Positions 1 through 10,030 of a stretch of 64,000 nt of DNA are shown here, piece after piece. Source of the DNA: Mangifera indica (taxonomy: Eukaryota; Streptophyta; Magnoliopsida; Sapindales; Anacardiaceae); the NCBI RefSeq assembly GCF_011075055.1, contig NC_058137.1:13191463-13255462 (forward strand). The letters are read 5' to 3'. The position numbers and the translations under genes are program-made. Positions within the stretch are counted from its first letter, which is position 1, and every line of letters begins with the position of its first letter. The notes beneath the pieces were generated by a model, which did not search any database, had not been told where the DNA came from, and saw nothing but the letters and a program-made list of their open reading frames with translations.

Positions 1-1
1 A

Positions 2-344
2 CCTGTTAGGCATGGCAAAGCTGGCAGACCCAGAAAGGCTAGGAGGAAAGACCCCACTAAAGAGAGAAAGGGAAAACCTGTGTCTACACTTAGGTGTAGT
101 CACTGCCATAAGTTGGGGCACAACAAAAAGTCCTGCCAACACAATCCAAACAATGTAGGAAGACCCAAAAAAAGGGTATTGCTTCTGTTTATATGTTAAT
201 ATTCTGTTTGCTACTGTTTTATTAAACCTAATCATTTTTTTTCCCTTGTATCAGAGAACAATCCCAACCATGGAAAGTCAGTCAGGTAAAAGTCAGTTTG
301 CTTCATCTTCTTCCTCACAGCATCCACAGTCACAGATGCAATGA
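2..344 (+). CDS. MULE-1 mudrA-type transposase, C-terminal end (partial)
   Basis: This is the 3' end of a Mutator-like transposase that starts upstream of the window. Two exons can be joined, 2..175 and 255..344, across a 79-bp GT-AG intron that keeps the frame; the stop is TGA at 342-344. The first exon encodes a basic stretch followed by a zinc knuckle of CX2CX4HX4C form (C-S-H-C, then H, then C, beginning near base 92), typical of the C-terminus of plant MuDR transposases after the SWIM domain. The second exon encodes a Ser/Gln-rich tail. It acts in the nucleus on the element's terminal inverted repeats. The visible part has no internal stop, so the element may be less decayed than the other MULEs here. 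The family call rests on the zinc knuckle and on the matching TIR about 0.7 kb downstream; the catalytic domain is outside the window. Confidence 0.72.
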
Positions 345-430
345 ATACTAGAGGTTTTGTTGGATATATGAAACTGGGGATTTTGAACTATATGGGAGGT
401 GGATAATTACACCATATAAAGTTGTTGGGT

Positions 431-625
431 TATGTAAATTTTTTGGATTATTGCTCAGTTCAATATTTTGTGCATGTAAATTTTTTGTATAGCTCAGTGA
501 AATATTTTGTGAATGTAAATTTTTTTGATAACTCAGTGAAATGTTCTGTGCATGTAAATTTGATGGATAGATCAATGAAATGTTTTATGCAGATCTATTT
601 TCTAGATTAGTGCTCACTGAAGTAT
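431..625. repeat. Short tandem repeat, about 40-bp unit, in the MULE-1 3' region
   Basis: Four to five degenerate units, each with a tgtaaattttttt core followed by a tcagtgaaatnttttgtg core, recur at about 40-bp spacing (cores near 433, 475, 514, 553). They lie between the transposase stop and the right terminus of MULE-1. Short ORFs on both strands here are by-products of the repeat. Confidence 0.6.
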
Positions 626-1017
626 TCTGTGTTTGAGAGTGTTGATTTATGAATCTAAATTGTCTGTAATTGCATGCATCCCAGTACACAGCTCTCTGCA
701 TTTCCAGGTTTCCAAGCAGGCTAGTATTGTCCTTTACATTACACAACTCTTAGCATTTCATTCCATCATAATCCAAGGCAGTTCCAAGCGAAAATCTGTA
801 ATTCAAACCCAAATGCTGCATTGTTTTCAGGCCATAGAAGTTGCTAGTTAAATTTTGGAATATGAAAAATTGGTTATTTAATTAAGAGGTCATTTTGGCC
901 TTTTTATTTAAGGGTTTTTAGGTCATTTTAATGAAAAGGGTAATATAGTCTTTTGGCATGCAGGACATTTCTGTCATTTCAATTGAAAAGGGTAAAACAA
1001 TCATTTTAATCATTCTC

Positions 1018-1130
1018 TGACAGAAAGTGTTAAAGTTAACCACTAATGGGTGGGCTTTTGGTGTTTCCATAGTTAAATGGTGGATATTTGAGAAAACAAC
1101 AAACCTTGGGTGGGAAATAGTCGTTTGGCC
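1018..1130. repeat. Right terminal repeat of MULE-1 (GGCC-ended TIR)
   Basis: The segment ends in cttgggtgggaaatagtcgtttggcc at 1105-1130. It matches the right terminal repeats of the two non-autonomous elements at 42,632-43,539 and 44,420-45,283 over roughly 110 bp, including the ccatagttaaa and accttgggtg blocks. This marks the right end of MULE-1, whose left end is outside the window. The 9 bases after it (attataaaa, 1131-1139) would be the target-site duplication, which cannot be verified here. The stretch 626-1017 is AT-rich element interior without recognisable coding. Confidence 0.68.
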
Positions 1131-1139
1131 ATTATAAAA

Positions 1140-1720
1140 ATATCAAATTTGTATATGTTATGAAAATATAGAGTGCATTTTAATATTGTATAATATGTTA
1201 GGGGGTAAACAAAATATTAGAAATATATATAGGGCATTTGGATATTAACTGATATATGTAAATAAATATTCTGGTTTCATATAATGTATAAGGCTATTAA
1301 ATGAAATGTTGGGAAATTAGAGGTGGCATATTGATATTTAACCATATACGACGTTAAGGTTAGATTTGAACCGAGCTAGCTCGAGCTCTACTCGGATGAG
1401 CCCAAAACGAGTCAACCCTAGCCGAGCTCGAACTCAAGCTGCTCACCAAATTTTTTAATTAAAAATTTAATACAAAACGACGTCGTTTTGACCAGTATAT
1501 ATTAAAACAATGTCGTTTTAATAATGAAAAACAAGTCAAGCTGAATTCGAGTGGAATTTGAGCCAAGTTTGAGTTTGACTTTCACGAGCTCGAACTCAAG
1601 CTCAACTATATGTGAATCGAGCCAAGCTCGAGCTCAGCTCGGCTCGAATCCAGCCCTATACGAGACGGTTAAATAAAATTATAGAAAAAAATATATAATG
1701 AGCATTTTGATATTGGTAAA
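1140..1720. repeat. MULE-2 left subterminal tandem repeats
   Basis: Degenerate units of about 60 bp around the phrases ggggcattttgatatt and acaatatatgagggggttaaa. The array is split by the MITE at 1352-1656. The same repeat is better preserved in MULE-3 at 17,430-17,900. Confidence 0.6.
1352..1656. mobile_element. Foldback MITE rich in GAGCTCGAGCTCG motifs
   Basis: About 305 bp with imperfect inverted ends: near 1357 aaggttagatttgaaccgag, and the reverse complement of the right end reads agggctggattcgagccgag. It is full of nested palindromes (cgagctcgagctc, and aaaacgacgtcgtttt near 1475). The 7-mer tatacga flanks it at 1345-1351 and 1657-1663, and its removal restores the subterminal repeat phrase of the host MULE, so this is a real insertion. 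The exact edge is uncertain by a few bases and the superfamily (hAT-like?) is not established. Confidence 0.62.
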
Positions 1721-3278
1721 TGTTTTTTGTGGATTTTTTTATAATAAATGTTTAACTTTTTACTAAAATTTTTAATTGTAGGATTGATAACTCAAATGAC
1801 TGGTTATGTTGTTGTGCGTTTCTAAGGAGAATAGATCCAATGTGATCAAAACACAATGAAGTATGTTAGAGGTTTCAAAAAATTGGTTAAAATTCCATTC
1901 GGAACAACACTTGAGGGATTTATCTAACTTCTGAGTGAAAAGTATGGTATTGATCCGATCTGAAACTATATCTAGCTATGCATGAAACCAAAAGGTATCA
2001 AGCTCAATGCCTCTATAAAAATTGAAAATGATGAAAATATGGAGGGCTTTATAGACATGTCACAATATTTCCAAAATGTATTCTAGTATTTGTTATATGT
2101 ACTGCAATCCAAGACAAGAAGAAGAAGAAATAGATGGTAACAATAAAAGTAAAGTGAAAAAGGAATTTGATAGAAAAGACTTGATTGAATTCCATAATGA
2201 TGCATTTGATATTGCTATAGAATGGGTTCATGGAGACAAAGATAGAGTTTTAGATTGGAGTGACTTTGATGGGAATGAGATGACTGATGTTCCTTTTAAT
2301 GAGCCAAACTTCAGGGATGTGTCATTTGTTAATTGTGATATAAATAGTTTTCAACTTGAAGATCCTATTATGGGTGGTGGTAATTATTCTGAACCATTTT
2401 TTTGATAATATTTCTACTAATCCATTTAAGTGACTATCCAATTTTTCTCCACAACATTTAACATCATCAAATAGTGCAAGATCGATACGAGATGGTAATG
2501 CTATAAACTTAGTGACATTTTTAATGATAAAAAACAATTGAAAAATGTTTTGAATTAGTTTGCCTTAGAGAAAGGATTTCAATATAGAGTTTAAAGTCAA
2601 ACATGTTGAGATGGAAGATTAAGTGTTATTATGAGAAATATGAATGGTTTCTATCGAGAAAAGAATAAAACCCAAACAAGTATATCGAATTTGTGACATG
2701 GATCTCATGTACACATGTTCTGTTGATCAAATAAAATCACATCATAGATAAGTTGGGACTCGAGCTTTAGGTTAATTAATGAAGTCAAAGTTTGTGTTAA
2801 TTGATTATAGTTATTGGTTTAAAAAGATCATTATCGACATCATCAACATGTATAAAATTGACATATCATATTCACAGGCTTAGGGGATAAGAAATTGGGC
2901 ATTAAATTCATTAGGGACTTATCAAAAGAGTCATTTATGCTTTTACCCGATTATTGCTATAATTTAAAGCATGCTAATTCAGAAACTATGATATATATAG
3001 AAACAGATGATGAACATTGATTTTAGTTTTTTTTATGTCATTAGACTGTTCCATTAATGCGTTTAAACAATATCTTCAATTGATTATTTGCATTGATACT
3101 GCTTTTCTTAAAGGTCAATATCTGAAACATTTATTTCTCATGGTGACCTGGATGGTAATAACCAGATTTACTAAATTGCTTTCGGTATCGATGAAAGGAA
3201 AGATCATCAAACGTGGTGTTGGTTTTTGACAAAGCTTAAAGATTGCATCAATTGAGTTGGCAATAATCTCGTATCGAC

Positions 3279-3538
3279 ATCACATTATATACTTTGTAAT
3301 GGTTGAAGTCTTTTAGATATACACTATGGATGTTGTTGCCATTACCTTCTTTGCAACATGTGATCAAAGTACATGCACAACTTACAGGTATATGCCTTGA
3401 CTGCTTTCTAGTATAAACATTATATGATCACATTATATACTTTGTAATGGTTGAAGTCTTTCAGATATACACTATGGATGTTGTTGCCATTACCTTCTTT
3501 GCAACACATGATCAAAGTACATGCACAACTTACAGGTA
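3279..3538. repeat. 112-bp direct duplication within the mudrA pseudogene
   Basis: 3279-3390 and 3427-3538 are near-identical direct copies, both starting atcacattatatactttg and ending acttacaggta, at 148-bp spacing. The segment between them (3389-3420) is a 32-nt inverted copy, 31/32 matching, of 3634-3665 further downstream. Confidence 0.85.
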
Positions 3539-3981
3539 ATGTGTTTATATATTTGTGAAATTTTTGTACCTTTGAAAAATTTTATAAATTTTCATAACAA
3601 AGTGTTTTTATTATTTATAAACTCACAAGTAGCATGTTTATATTAGAAAGCAGTCAAGGCATATACAGAGATAGATTTTAAGGCTATGATGAGATCTATT
3701 GATGAGGTGCATCTTCAAATAGAGACTTACCCATGTGAAAGGGGTTTCACTGATAGAACAGGACACAAGCATAACATAATAACAACTAATATTGCAGAGT
3801 CATTTAATGTCATCATCAGATACGCACATGGTTTGCCTATCATGATGCTTGTCAAGTTCATTCGGGACGCATTACAACAATGGTTTTATAAGAGGAAAAC
3901 CATGCAAGTATGTAATCGTAGTAACACTAATTATCTAATTGACCATGACTTTTTACACTTATGCTTGTTTATTAATAGATG

Positions 3982-4200
3982 TGTGAATTGAGAATATTAT
4001 TTTCATATATTTCAGAGTACTGAACAGTACAATATATACAGTTTACAGAGAAGATATAACAGGAAATGAATCAATCAAATCCTTAACTAAATCAAATCAA
4101 ATCCCTATAAATCAAATCAAATCAAATTCTAAATATATTATCTCCTAATATGCTTTGATATCCTTCCTAATATAACAGAATCAAATCAACACAATCAACA
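3982..4200 (-). repeat. Copia-1 3' LTR (left on the + strand)
   Basis: 219 bp beginning tgtgaattgagaatatt and ending acacaatcaaca, next to the polypurine tract. It contains a short aatcaaatca microrepeat. Confidence 0.95.
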
Positions 4201-4207
4201 CTCCCCC

Positions 4208-7200
4208 TCAAGCTGGAGCATATAAATCATATGCACCAAGCTTGTTACAAATGAAATTAATGCGAGGCCCTCGAAGAGATTTAGTAAGTATATCCGCTAG
4301 CTGATCATTTGAATTGACATGACTTGAAGAGATACAACCAGACATAATCTTTTCTCTCACAAAATGACAATCGATTTCTATATGTTTTGTTCTTTCATGA
4401 AACACAGGATTTGAGGAAATATGAAGAGCAGCCTGATTATCACAAAATAATGACATTTGTGATATTTTTGTAAACTTTAATTCTTGGATCAACTGCTTCA
4501 ACCAGATAAGCTCACAAGTGACTAAGGCCATAGCACGATATTCTGCTTCTGCGCTAGATCTAGCGACAACATTTTGCTTTTTACTTTTCCATGATATTAG
4601 ATTTCCTCCAACTAATACACAATACCCAGAAGTAGATCGTCTGTCAGATGGAGAACCTGCCCAGTCAGCATCTGAGTACCCAACGATCTGAGTATGTCCT
4701 TTATTCTCATATAACAGTCCTTTTCCAGGTGTCCTCTTAATATACCTCAAGATACGAATAACTGTATCCCAATGACTATTACATGGAGACTGAAGGAATT
4801 GACTTACCACACTAACAGCAAAAGAAATATCTGGTCGTGTGATTGTGAGATAATTAAGTTTTCCAACGAGTCTTCGATATCTCCCAGGATCTGTAAGTGG
4901 CTCCCCCTGTTCGGGTAAGAGCTTAGTATTAGGATCCATAGGAGAGTCTATAGGTTTGCAATCTAACATCCCAGTTTCTTGCAAAATATCCAATGCATAC
5001 TTCCTTTGAGAGATGACAATTCCAGATTTAGACTGGGCGACTTCTATACCAAGAAAGTATCTGAGTGGGCCCAAATCTTTGGTTTGAAAATTATTAAACA
5101 AATGCTTCTTTAATTGTTCAATACCCTCTTGATCACTTCCTGTAATAACAATATCATCAACATAGACCACTAAATAGATACATTTGTCGTGTGGAGTATG
5201 TCTATAAAATACTGAATGATCAGATTCACTCTGTCGCATACCAAATTCTTGAATAATAGTACTAAACCGACCAAACCAAGCGTTAGGAGATTGTTTTAAA
5301 CCATATAGAGACCGACGAAGTTTACAAACCAATCCAGACTCCCCCTGAGCAACAAAACCAGGAGGTTGCTCCATATAAATTTCTTCTTGCAGTTCACCAT
5401 GAAGAAAGGCATTCTTGATATCTAACTGATGCAAAGGCCAATGGCGAATGGCAGCCATAGAAAAAAATAGGCGAACAGAAGACATTTTAGCAACCGAAGA
5501 GAAAGTTTCATAATAGTCAAGACCATATGTCTGAGTGTATCCTTTAGCAACCAACCGTGCTTTCAACCTGTCAATCTGACCATCAGGACCAACTTTAATA
5601 GTATAGATCCACCGACATCCAACCGTTGAGTGACCAGGAGGCAAAGGAACCAGTTCCCAAGTATTATTAGCATGTAGAGCAGACATCTCATCCACCATTG
5701 CTTGTCGCCATCCGGGATCAGATAATGCCTCATGAACAGTAGCAGGGGTAGATATAGATGATAAAGTGGACACAAACACATAGTATGGTGAAGATAAACG
5801 ATGATAACTTAGAAAGTTATAGATAGGATGAGGATTACGAGTTGAGCGTATACCTTTGTGAATAGTGATGGGAAATTGATCATCAAGAGGTAAGACCGCA
5901 GAGACAGAAGATTCTGGAGCAGGAAGCGAGTGCACCGGGTCTTGAGAGACTGTCTCACCTGAAGGAGAAGCAAGGCCATCACTTGTAGAATGACTAGTAG
6001 GTGGAAGATCTGCACTAGTCGGAGATTGGTTAGTTGAAGGGTGTGAATTTATTAGGGGAACACTATAGGACACAGGAAGAACTTCTGTAATAGGAGACTT
6101 GTCTAGTTGAGAAGAAGACGAAAAATAAAGAGAAGACTCAAAAAATGTAACATCTGCAGAAAGGTAGTAACGACGTGTAGTAGGAGAATAACATCGATAA
6201 CCTTTTTGAAGACGCGAGTATCCAAGAAAAACACATTTAATAGAACGAGCAGACAATTTATCTCGACCAGGAGATAAGTCATGAACAAAACATGTACACC
6301 CAAAGACACGAGGTTGAAGAGGAAACAATGACTGATCAGGATATAAAATAGAGTGAGGTACCTGATCCTGCAAGACTGAAGAAGGCATTCTATTAATTAA
6401 GAAACAAGCAGAAATAACAGCATCAGCCCAAAAACGAAAAGGTGCATGACTATGTATGAGTAAAGTACGGGCAGTTTCAATAAGATGCCTATTTTTACGT
6501 TCGACAATCCCATTTTGCTGAGGAGTATGAGCACAAGATGATTGATGTAGAATGCCCTTAGATGCCAGAAATTTAGTAAAGGGAGCAGAAAAATATTCAC
6601 TGGCATTATCACTACGAAGAGTACGAATAGTAGTAGAGAATTGTGTTTCAATTTCAGCACAAAAGGATTGAAAAATAGAAAATAATTCAGATCTATTCTT
6701 CATTAAAAATAACCAAGTGCAACGCGAATAATCATCAATAAATGTAACAAATTATTGAAAACCTAAAGTAGACACGACTCTACTAGGACCCCATACATCA
6801 GAATGGACTAATTCAAAAGGTGATGTAGCCCGATTATTGACACGTCTTGGAAAGGATATACGAGTATGTTTTCCAAGTTGACAAGACTCACAATTAAAGG
6901 ATGATAAATGTGACAAACCAGGGACCATCTGCTGTAGTTTTGACAAACTAGGGTGACCCAAACGATTATGAAGAAGTGTTGGAGACTCAGTAATGGCACA
7001 TGTTACAGAATCAGGTGGATTTAGTCGGTAGAGGCCCTGTGACTCACGTCCTGTGCCAATCATCCGACCCGTACTGCGGTCCTGTATAAGAACAGAGTTA
7101 TTAGTAAATGTAATTGTACAATTTAGGGAACGGGTAAGTTTGCTAACAGAAATAAGGTTAAATGGACAGTCAGGGAGGTAAAAGACAGACTCCAAAGGCA

Positions 7201-7672
7201 AGAGTGGAAGAGGATGAGCACAACCTACCGCTTTGGCAGTAACGATAGACCCATTAGCTAATGTTACAGTAGGTAAGGAAGTACTCTTAGTAAAGTGAGA
7301 GAGTAAACGAGGGTTACCAAAGATATGATCAGAGGCACCAGAATCAAGGATCCATGACTCGGAAGAAGAAGATTGAGTGAGGCATACAGCTGAATTACCC
7401 GGATGAGCAATCAAAGCAATAAAAGATGAAGGTTGTTTTGTGTTCTGATATCAGAGATAATCTTCAAGATCAGCACCTGTGAGTGTCAAAGATGGTGGAG
7501 ACTGCACTCTAATAGGATAATCATAAGTCTGAACAGTATTCGCAGTTTGAAGAGGACGACCATAGAGTTTATGACACTTGTCTCTGGTGTGACCCTATTT
7601 GTGACAATAATTGCACTTTGGTCGAGTTTCACGCCCATTGCGCTCACCTGGTTTGGAGCTTTCAATGAACAT
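4208..7672 (-). pseudogene. Copia-1 gag-pol: one continuous frame with three nonsense codons
   Basis: From an ATG at 7672-7670 to the stop at 4210-4208 the reading frame is unbroken by indels but contains three stops: TAG 7597-7595 inside the CCHC zinc knuckle, TGA 7453-7451 before the protease, and TAA 6754-6752 inside integrase. The capsid part of Gag is missing; the zinc knuckle follows within about 20 codons of the ATG. The 220-codon middle segment (7414-6752) has the protease D-S-G-A motif (Asp24), the H/C residues of GAG-pre-integrase and H-S-D-V-W-G-P, the first integrase Asp. The 831-codon segment (6703-4208) has the other integrase residues (Asp32, Glu68), reverse transcriptase with Y-V-D-D at 514-517, and RNase H (D678, E721, D755). 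Apart from the nonsense codons, all pol domains look conserved. Confidence 0.93.
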
Positions 7673-8306
7673 GGTGAATCACGAATTAGAAAATAGAAGA
7701 AGCTTTCTGAAACCAAGAAAAGTGAAGATCCGAAGAAATTGAGGCCCACAAACTGATCAGAAGACTGTTGAATTGAGAAACAAAGCCTTCGGAATGTGTG
7801 AACTATTCTGTGACGTCACCGGCGACGCGTGGAGCAGCTAGTGGAGATGGGTCTTCAACAGAACTAACTATCGGCGTCTACTGAGTCAATTGGCGGCGGC
7901 GGTATAGTTCCACGTGCGTCGTAACAGTAGATCGGAGCTTATGTTTCAAGCGGAAAAACGGTTGGCGCGTGTAGAATATTCCAGCGTCGGATGACTGCAA
8001 ACTCACCACAGATGGACTCGTCGACGTCGTCTGAGTTCAACAGAAGAGGCGGTGTCGGTGCACTGTCGTCGGAACAGGAGATCGGCGTCGGAAGATACCG
8101 AGAGATTGAGCGGCGCGTGTAGGCGCGTGGAACGTCGAACGATGATGTTGCTTTGACGGATGTGTCGGCGAAAGAATCCTGATCACACTGGTATATGCAC
8201 GATCACCGGAAAAACAATGGAAGCACAGTGATCGGAGAAGCAGTGGAGAAAAGACTTGGATTCGCCGGAAATTAAGTTGAGAACGCCAGAAAAATTTAAA
8301 TGTTAG
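7673..8306 (-). other. Copia-1 5' leader
   Basis: About 630 bp between the PBS and the first ATG of the residual gag. It is clearly more GC- and CpG-rich than its surroundings (many cgacg, gccgcc and ccggcg motifs on either strand), as in leaders of this kind of plant copia. No coding seen. Confidence 0.7.
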
Positions 8307-8318
8307 GCTCTGATACCA
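8307..8318 (-). other. Copia-1 primer binding site (tRNA-iMet)
   Basis: Reads tggtatcagagc on the minus strand, the usual initiator-Met primer site of plant copia elements, immediately 3' of the LTR. Confidence 0.93.
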
Positions 8319-8537
8319 TGTGAATTGAGAATATTATTTTCATATATTTCAGAGTACTGAACAGTACAATATATACAGTTTACAGAGAAGATATAACAGG
8401 AAATGAATCAATCAAATCCTTAACTAAATCAAATCAAATCCCTATAAATCAAATCAAATCAAATCCTAAATATATTATCTCCTAATATGCTTTGATATCC
8501 TTCCTAATATAACAGAATCAAATCAACACAATCAACA
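8319..8537 (-). repeat. Copia-1 5' LTR (right on the + strand)
   Basis: 219 bp, identical to the copy at 3982-4200 except for one substitution; followed by the agatg target duplication. Confidence 0.95.
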
Positions 8538-9450
8538 AGATGTGTCAATGCTTTTTAAAATTACAGATGAATGCCCTCACCCTGTTAACTATAGACAAAG
8601 GAGAAACTTGGTCGTCATGTGTTAAATGCTACATGTTTGGAGGTTTGTCCAATTACAAATGTTCAGTATTAGGTTATAAGTATTGGTGGATACATGAGCA
8701 TTGTGGACTTTCATGAAATGACTTGTATGTGGATGAAGTTTCAATTTTCACGTATTCCATGTAAACATGTCATTGTTGTTGCAAAACATATAAGACTCAC
8801 CAATGTCTATGCATGAGTACATCATTTCTACACCACTAAATACTACCATGTAATGCATGCGAAAGCTATCAATCCACTTAGGAACCAATCAAATGGTTAC
8901 CTGCTACTGAAGAAAGAGTTATCCTACCCCTCATTCTCGATTGTCGTTAATTGGGTCACTATTCAAATAGAAATCGATGTCTTTCACAAGGTGAGATTGT
9001 TACACCCAAGGTTTGTAGTCGGTGTAATTAATCAGGGTATATCCAAGCATAATGCAAAAGCCCAATACTGGTTCCAAGCTCTGTCTCATCAAGTTCATCC
9101 AAAAGAGATAAAAGAAAGAGAAATTCACAACCTTCTATTTAATTTGATTAATGTACGATTTATATATTTGTCAAAAGAAGTTATAATTGATTTAGTTTGA
9201 CTAATGGTTGATTTAAGTATTTGTTTATATACGATGTAATCTATTTAGTGTGAATAATGTTTTACTTATATAGTTGTTGAAATGAACATTATTTATGAAA
9301 TCCATTGAACATTATATCAGTATTATTTATGTTCCAAACATGAGTTTATATTATTTGAGTTATGATTCATGCTTTAATAGGTAAGTTGCAATAAAACTTA
9401 AAAAAATATGAAATCAAATGCATAATCAATAAACCATAGAAAATAAATAA

Positions 9451-9453
<3 letters not shown>

Positions 9454-9497
<44 letters not shown>
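9454..9497. repeat. AT dinucleotide microsatellite
   Basis: An uninterrupted (at)n run preceded by an aataaataaata stretch, in the short spacer between the convergent mudrA and ULP1 pseudogenes of MULE-2. Confidence 0.9.
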
Positions 9498-9498
<1 letters not shown>

Positions 9499-10030
9499 CT
9501 CAAAAATCATATGAATAACCAATGATAAATATAAATATACATTTGTAATCTACTCGATGTAGTAGAAATACAACTGTAAGACCAAACGCCTACACATCGA
9601 GATGGATGACTATCAGGGGAAATCCAGGCACCAAACACTTTAGAAACACAACATAAAAAAATATACCGTAGTCACTGGAACTCTTGCCTTATTGGGGGAC
9701 ACCCTCATCTTGACGCAATATTAAGTGATCCTCTCGTAGTGTATGCCCAACAGTGGTCCAAAAACTCGTCTTCGCTAGTAACGTTAGGATGAATATGGTG
9801 TAGGATTGCATCCGTTGTGTAAGCCCATCATGTTTGCCTATGTAAGCTGTCTTAGAGTCATATATGGTGAGTGACTAATCATGCAAATTAAGGACTCCGA
9901 TGACTTAATGGGCACAATCAAAATTTATAAAGATGAAAACTTATAAACATTGATAAATTATAATAGACACACATATTGTATATAAGTAAATTATAATGAA
10001 AACACACATATACAATATCCTATCAAACTT

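Larger units (their letters stand above)
3982..8537 (-). mobile_element. Copia-1: young but defective Ty1/copia retrotransposon (RE1-like pol)
   Basis: Complete 4,556-bp element on the minus strand with 219-bp LTRs (3982-4200 and 8319-8537), TG...CA ends and a perfect 5-bp target duplication agatg (3977-3981 and 8538-8542). The PBS complementary to initiator tRNA-Met (tggtatcagagc on the minus strand) is at 8307-8318, directly next to the LTR. The polypurine tract gagggggag lies beside the other LTR at 4201-4209. The LTRs differ at one position that I can find (left aaattctaaa, right aaatcctaaa). It sits in the mudrA pseudogene of MULE-2. It lacks most of gag and has three in-frame stops, so it cannot move on its own. 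Confidence 0.95.
1796..9200 (+). pseudogene. mudrA transposase pseudogene of MULE-2, split by Copia-1
   Basis: Relic of a Mutator transposase. The likely start is ATG 1796 (M-T-G-Y-V-V-V). An N-terminal region runs to about 2410, with an acidic ORF at 2076-2405. Remnants of the zinc-binding transposase N-domain follow at 2540-2760, then the core MULE domain near 3010-3230 with an I-C-I-D-T-A-F-L-K-G motif corresponding to the first catalytic Asp block. The block at 3686-3981 contains N-I-A-E-S-F-N and L-Q-Q-W-F-Y-K-R, typical of the region before the SWIM finger. Copia-1 splits the gene after that. It resumes at about 8543 with a SWIM-like stretch (M-T-C-M-W-M-K-F-Q-F ... P-C-K-H-V) whose second Cys is replaced by Trp. 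Multiple stops and frameshifts, plus a local duplication at 3279-3665, make it non-functional. Confidence 0.78.

Noticed and set aside
7486..7749. 87-codon minus-strand ORF beside Copia-1 gag
   Set aside because: Out of frame with the zinc knuckle and pol; the real frame carries the TAG at 7597-7595.
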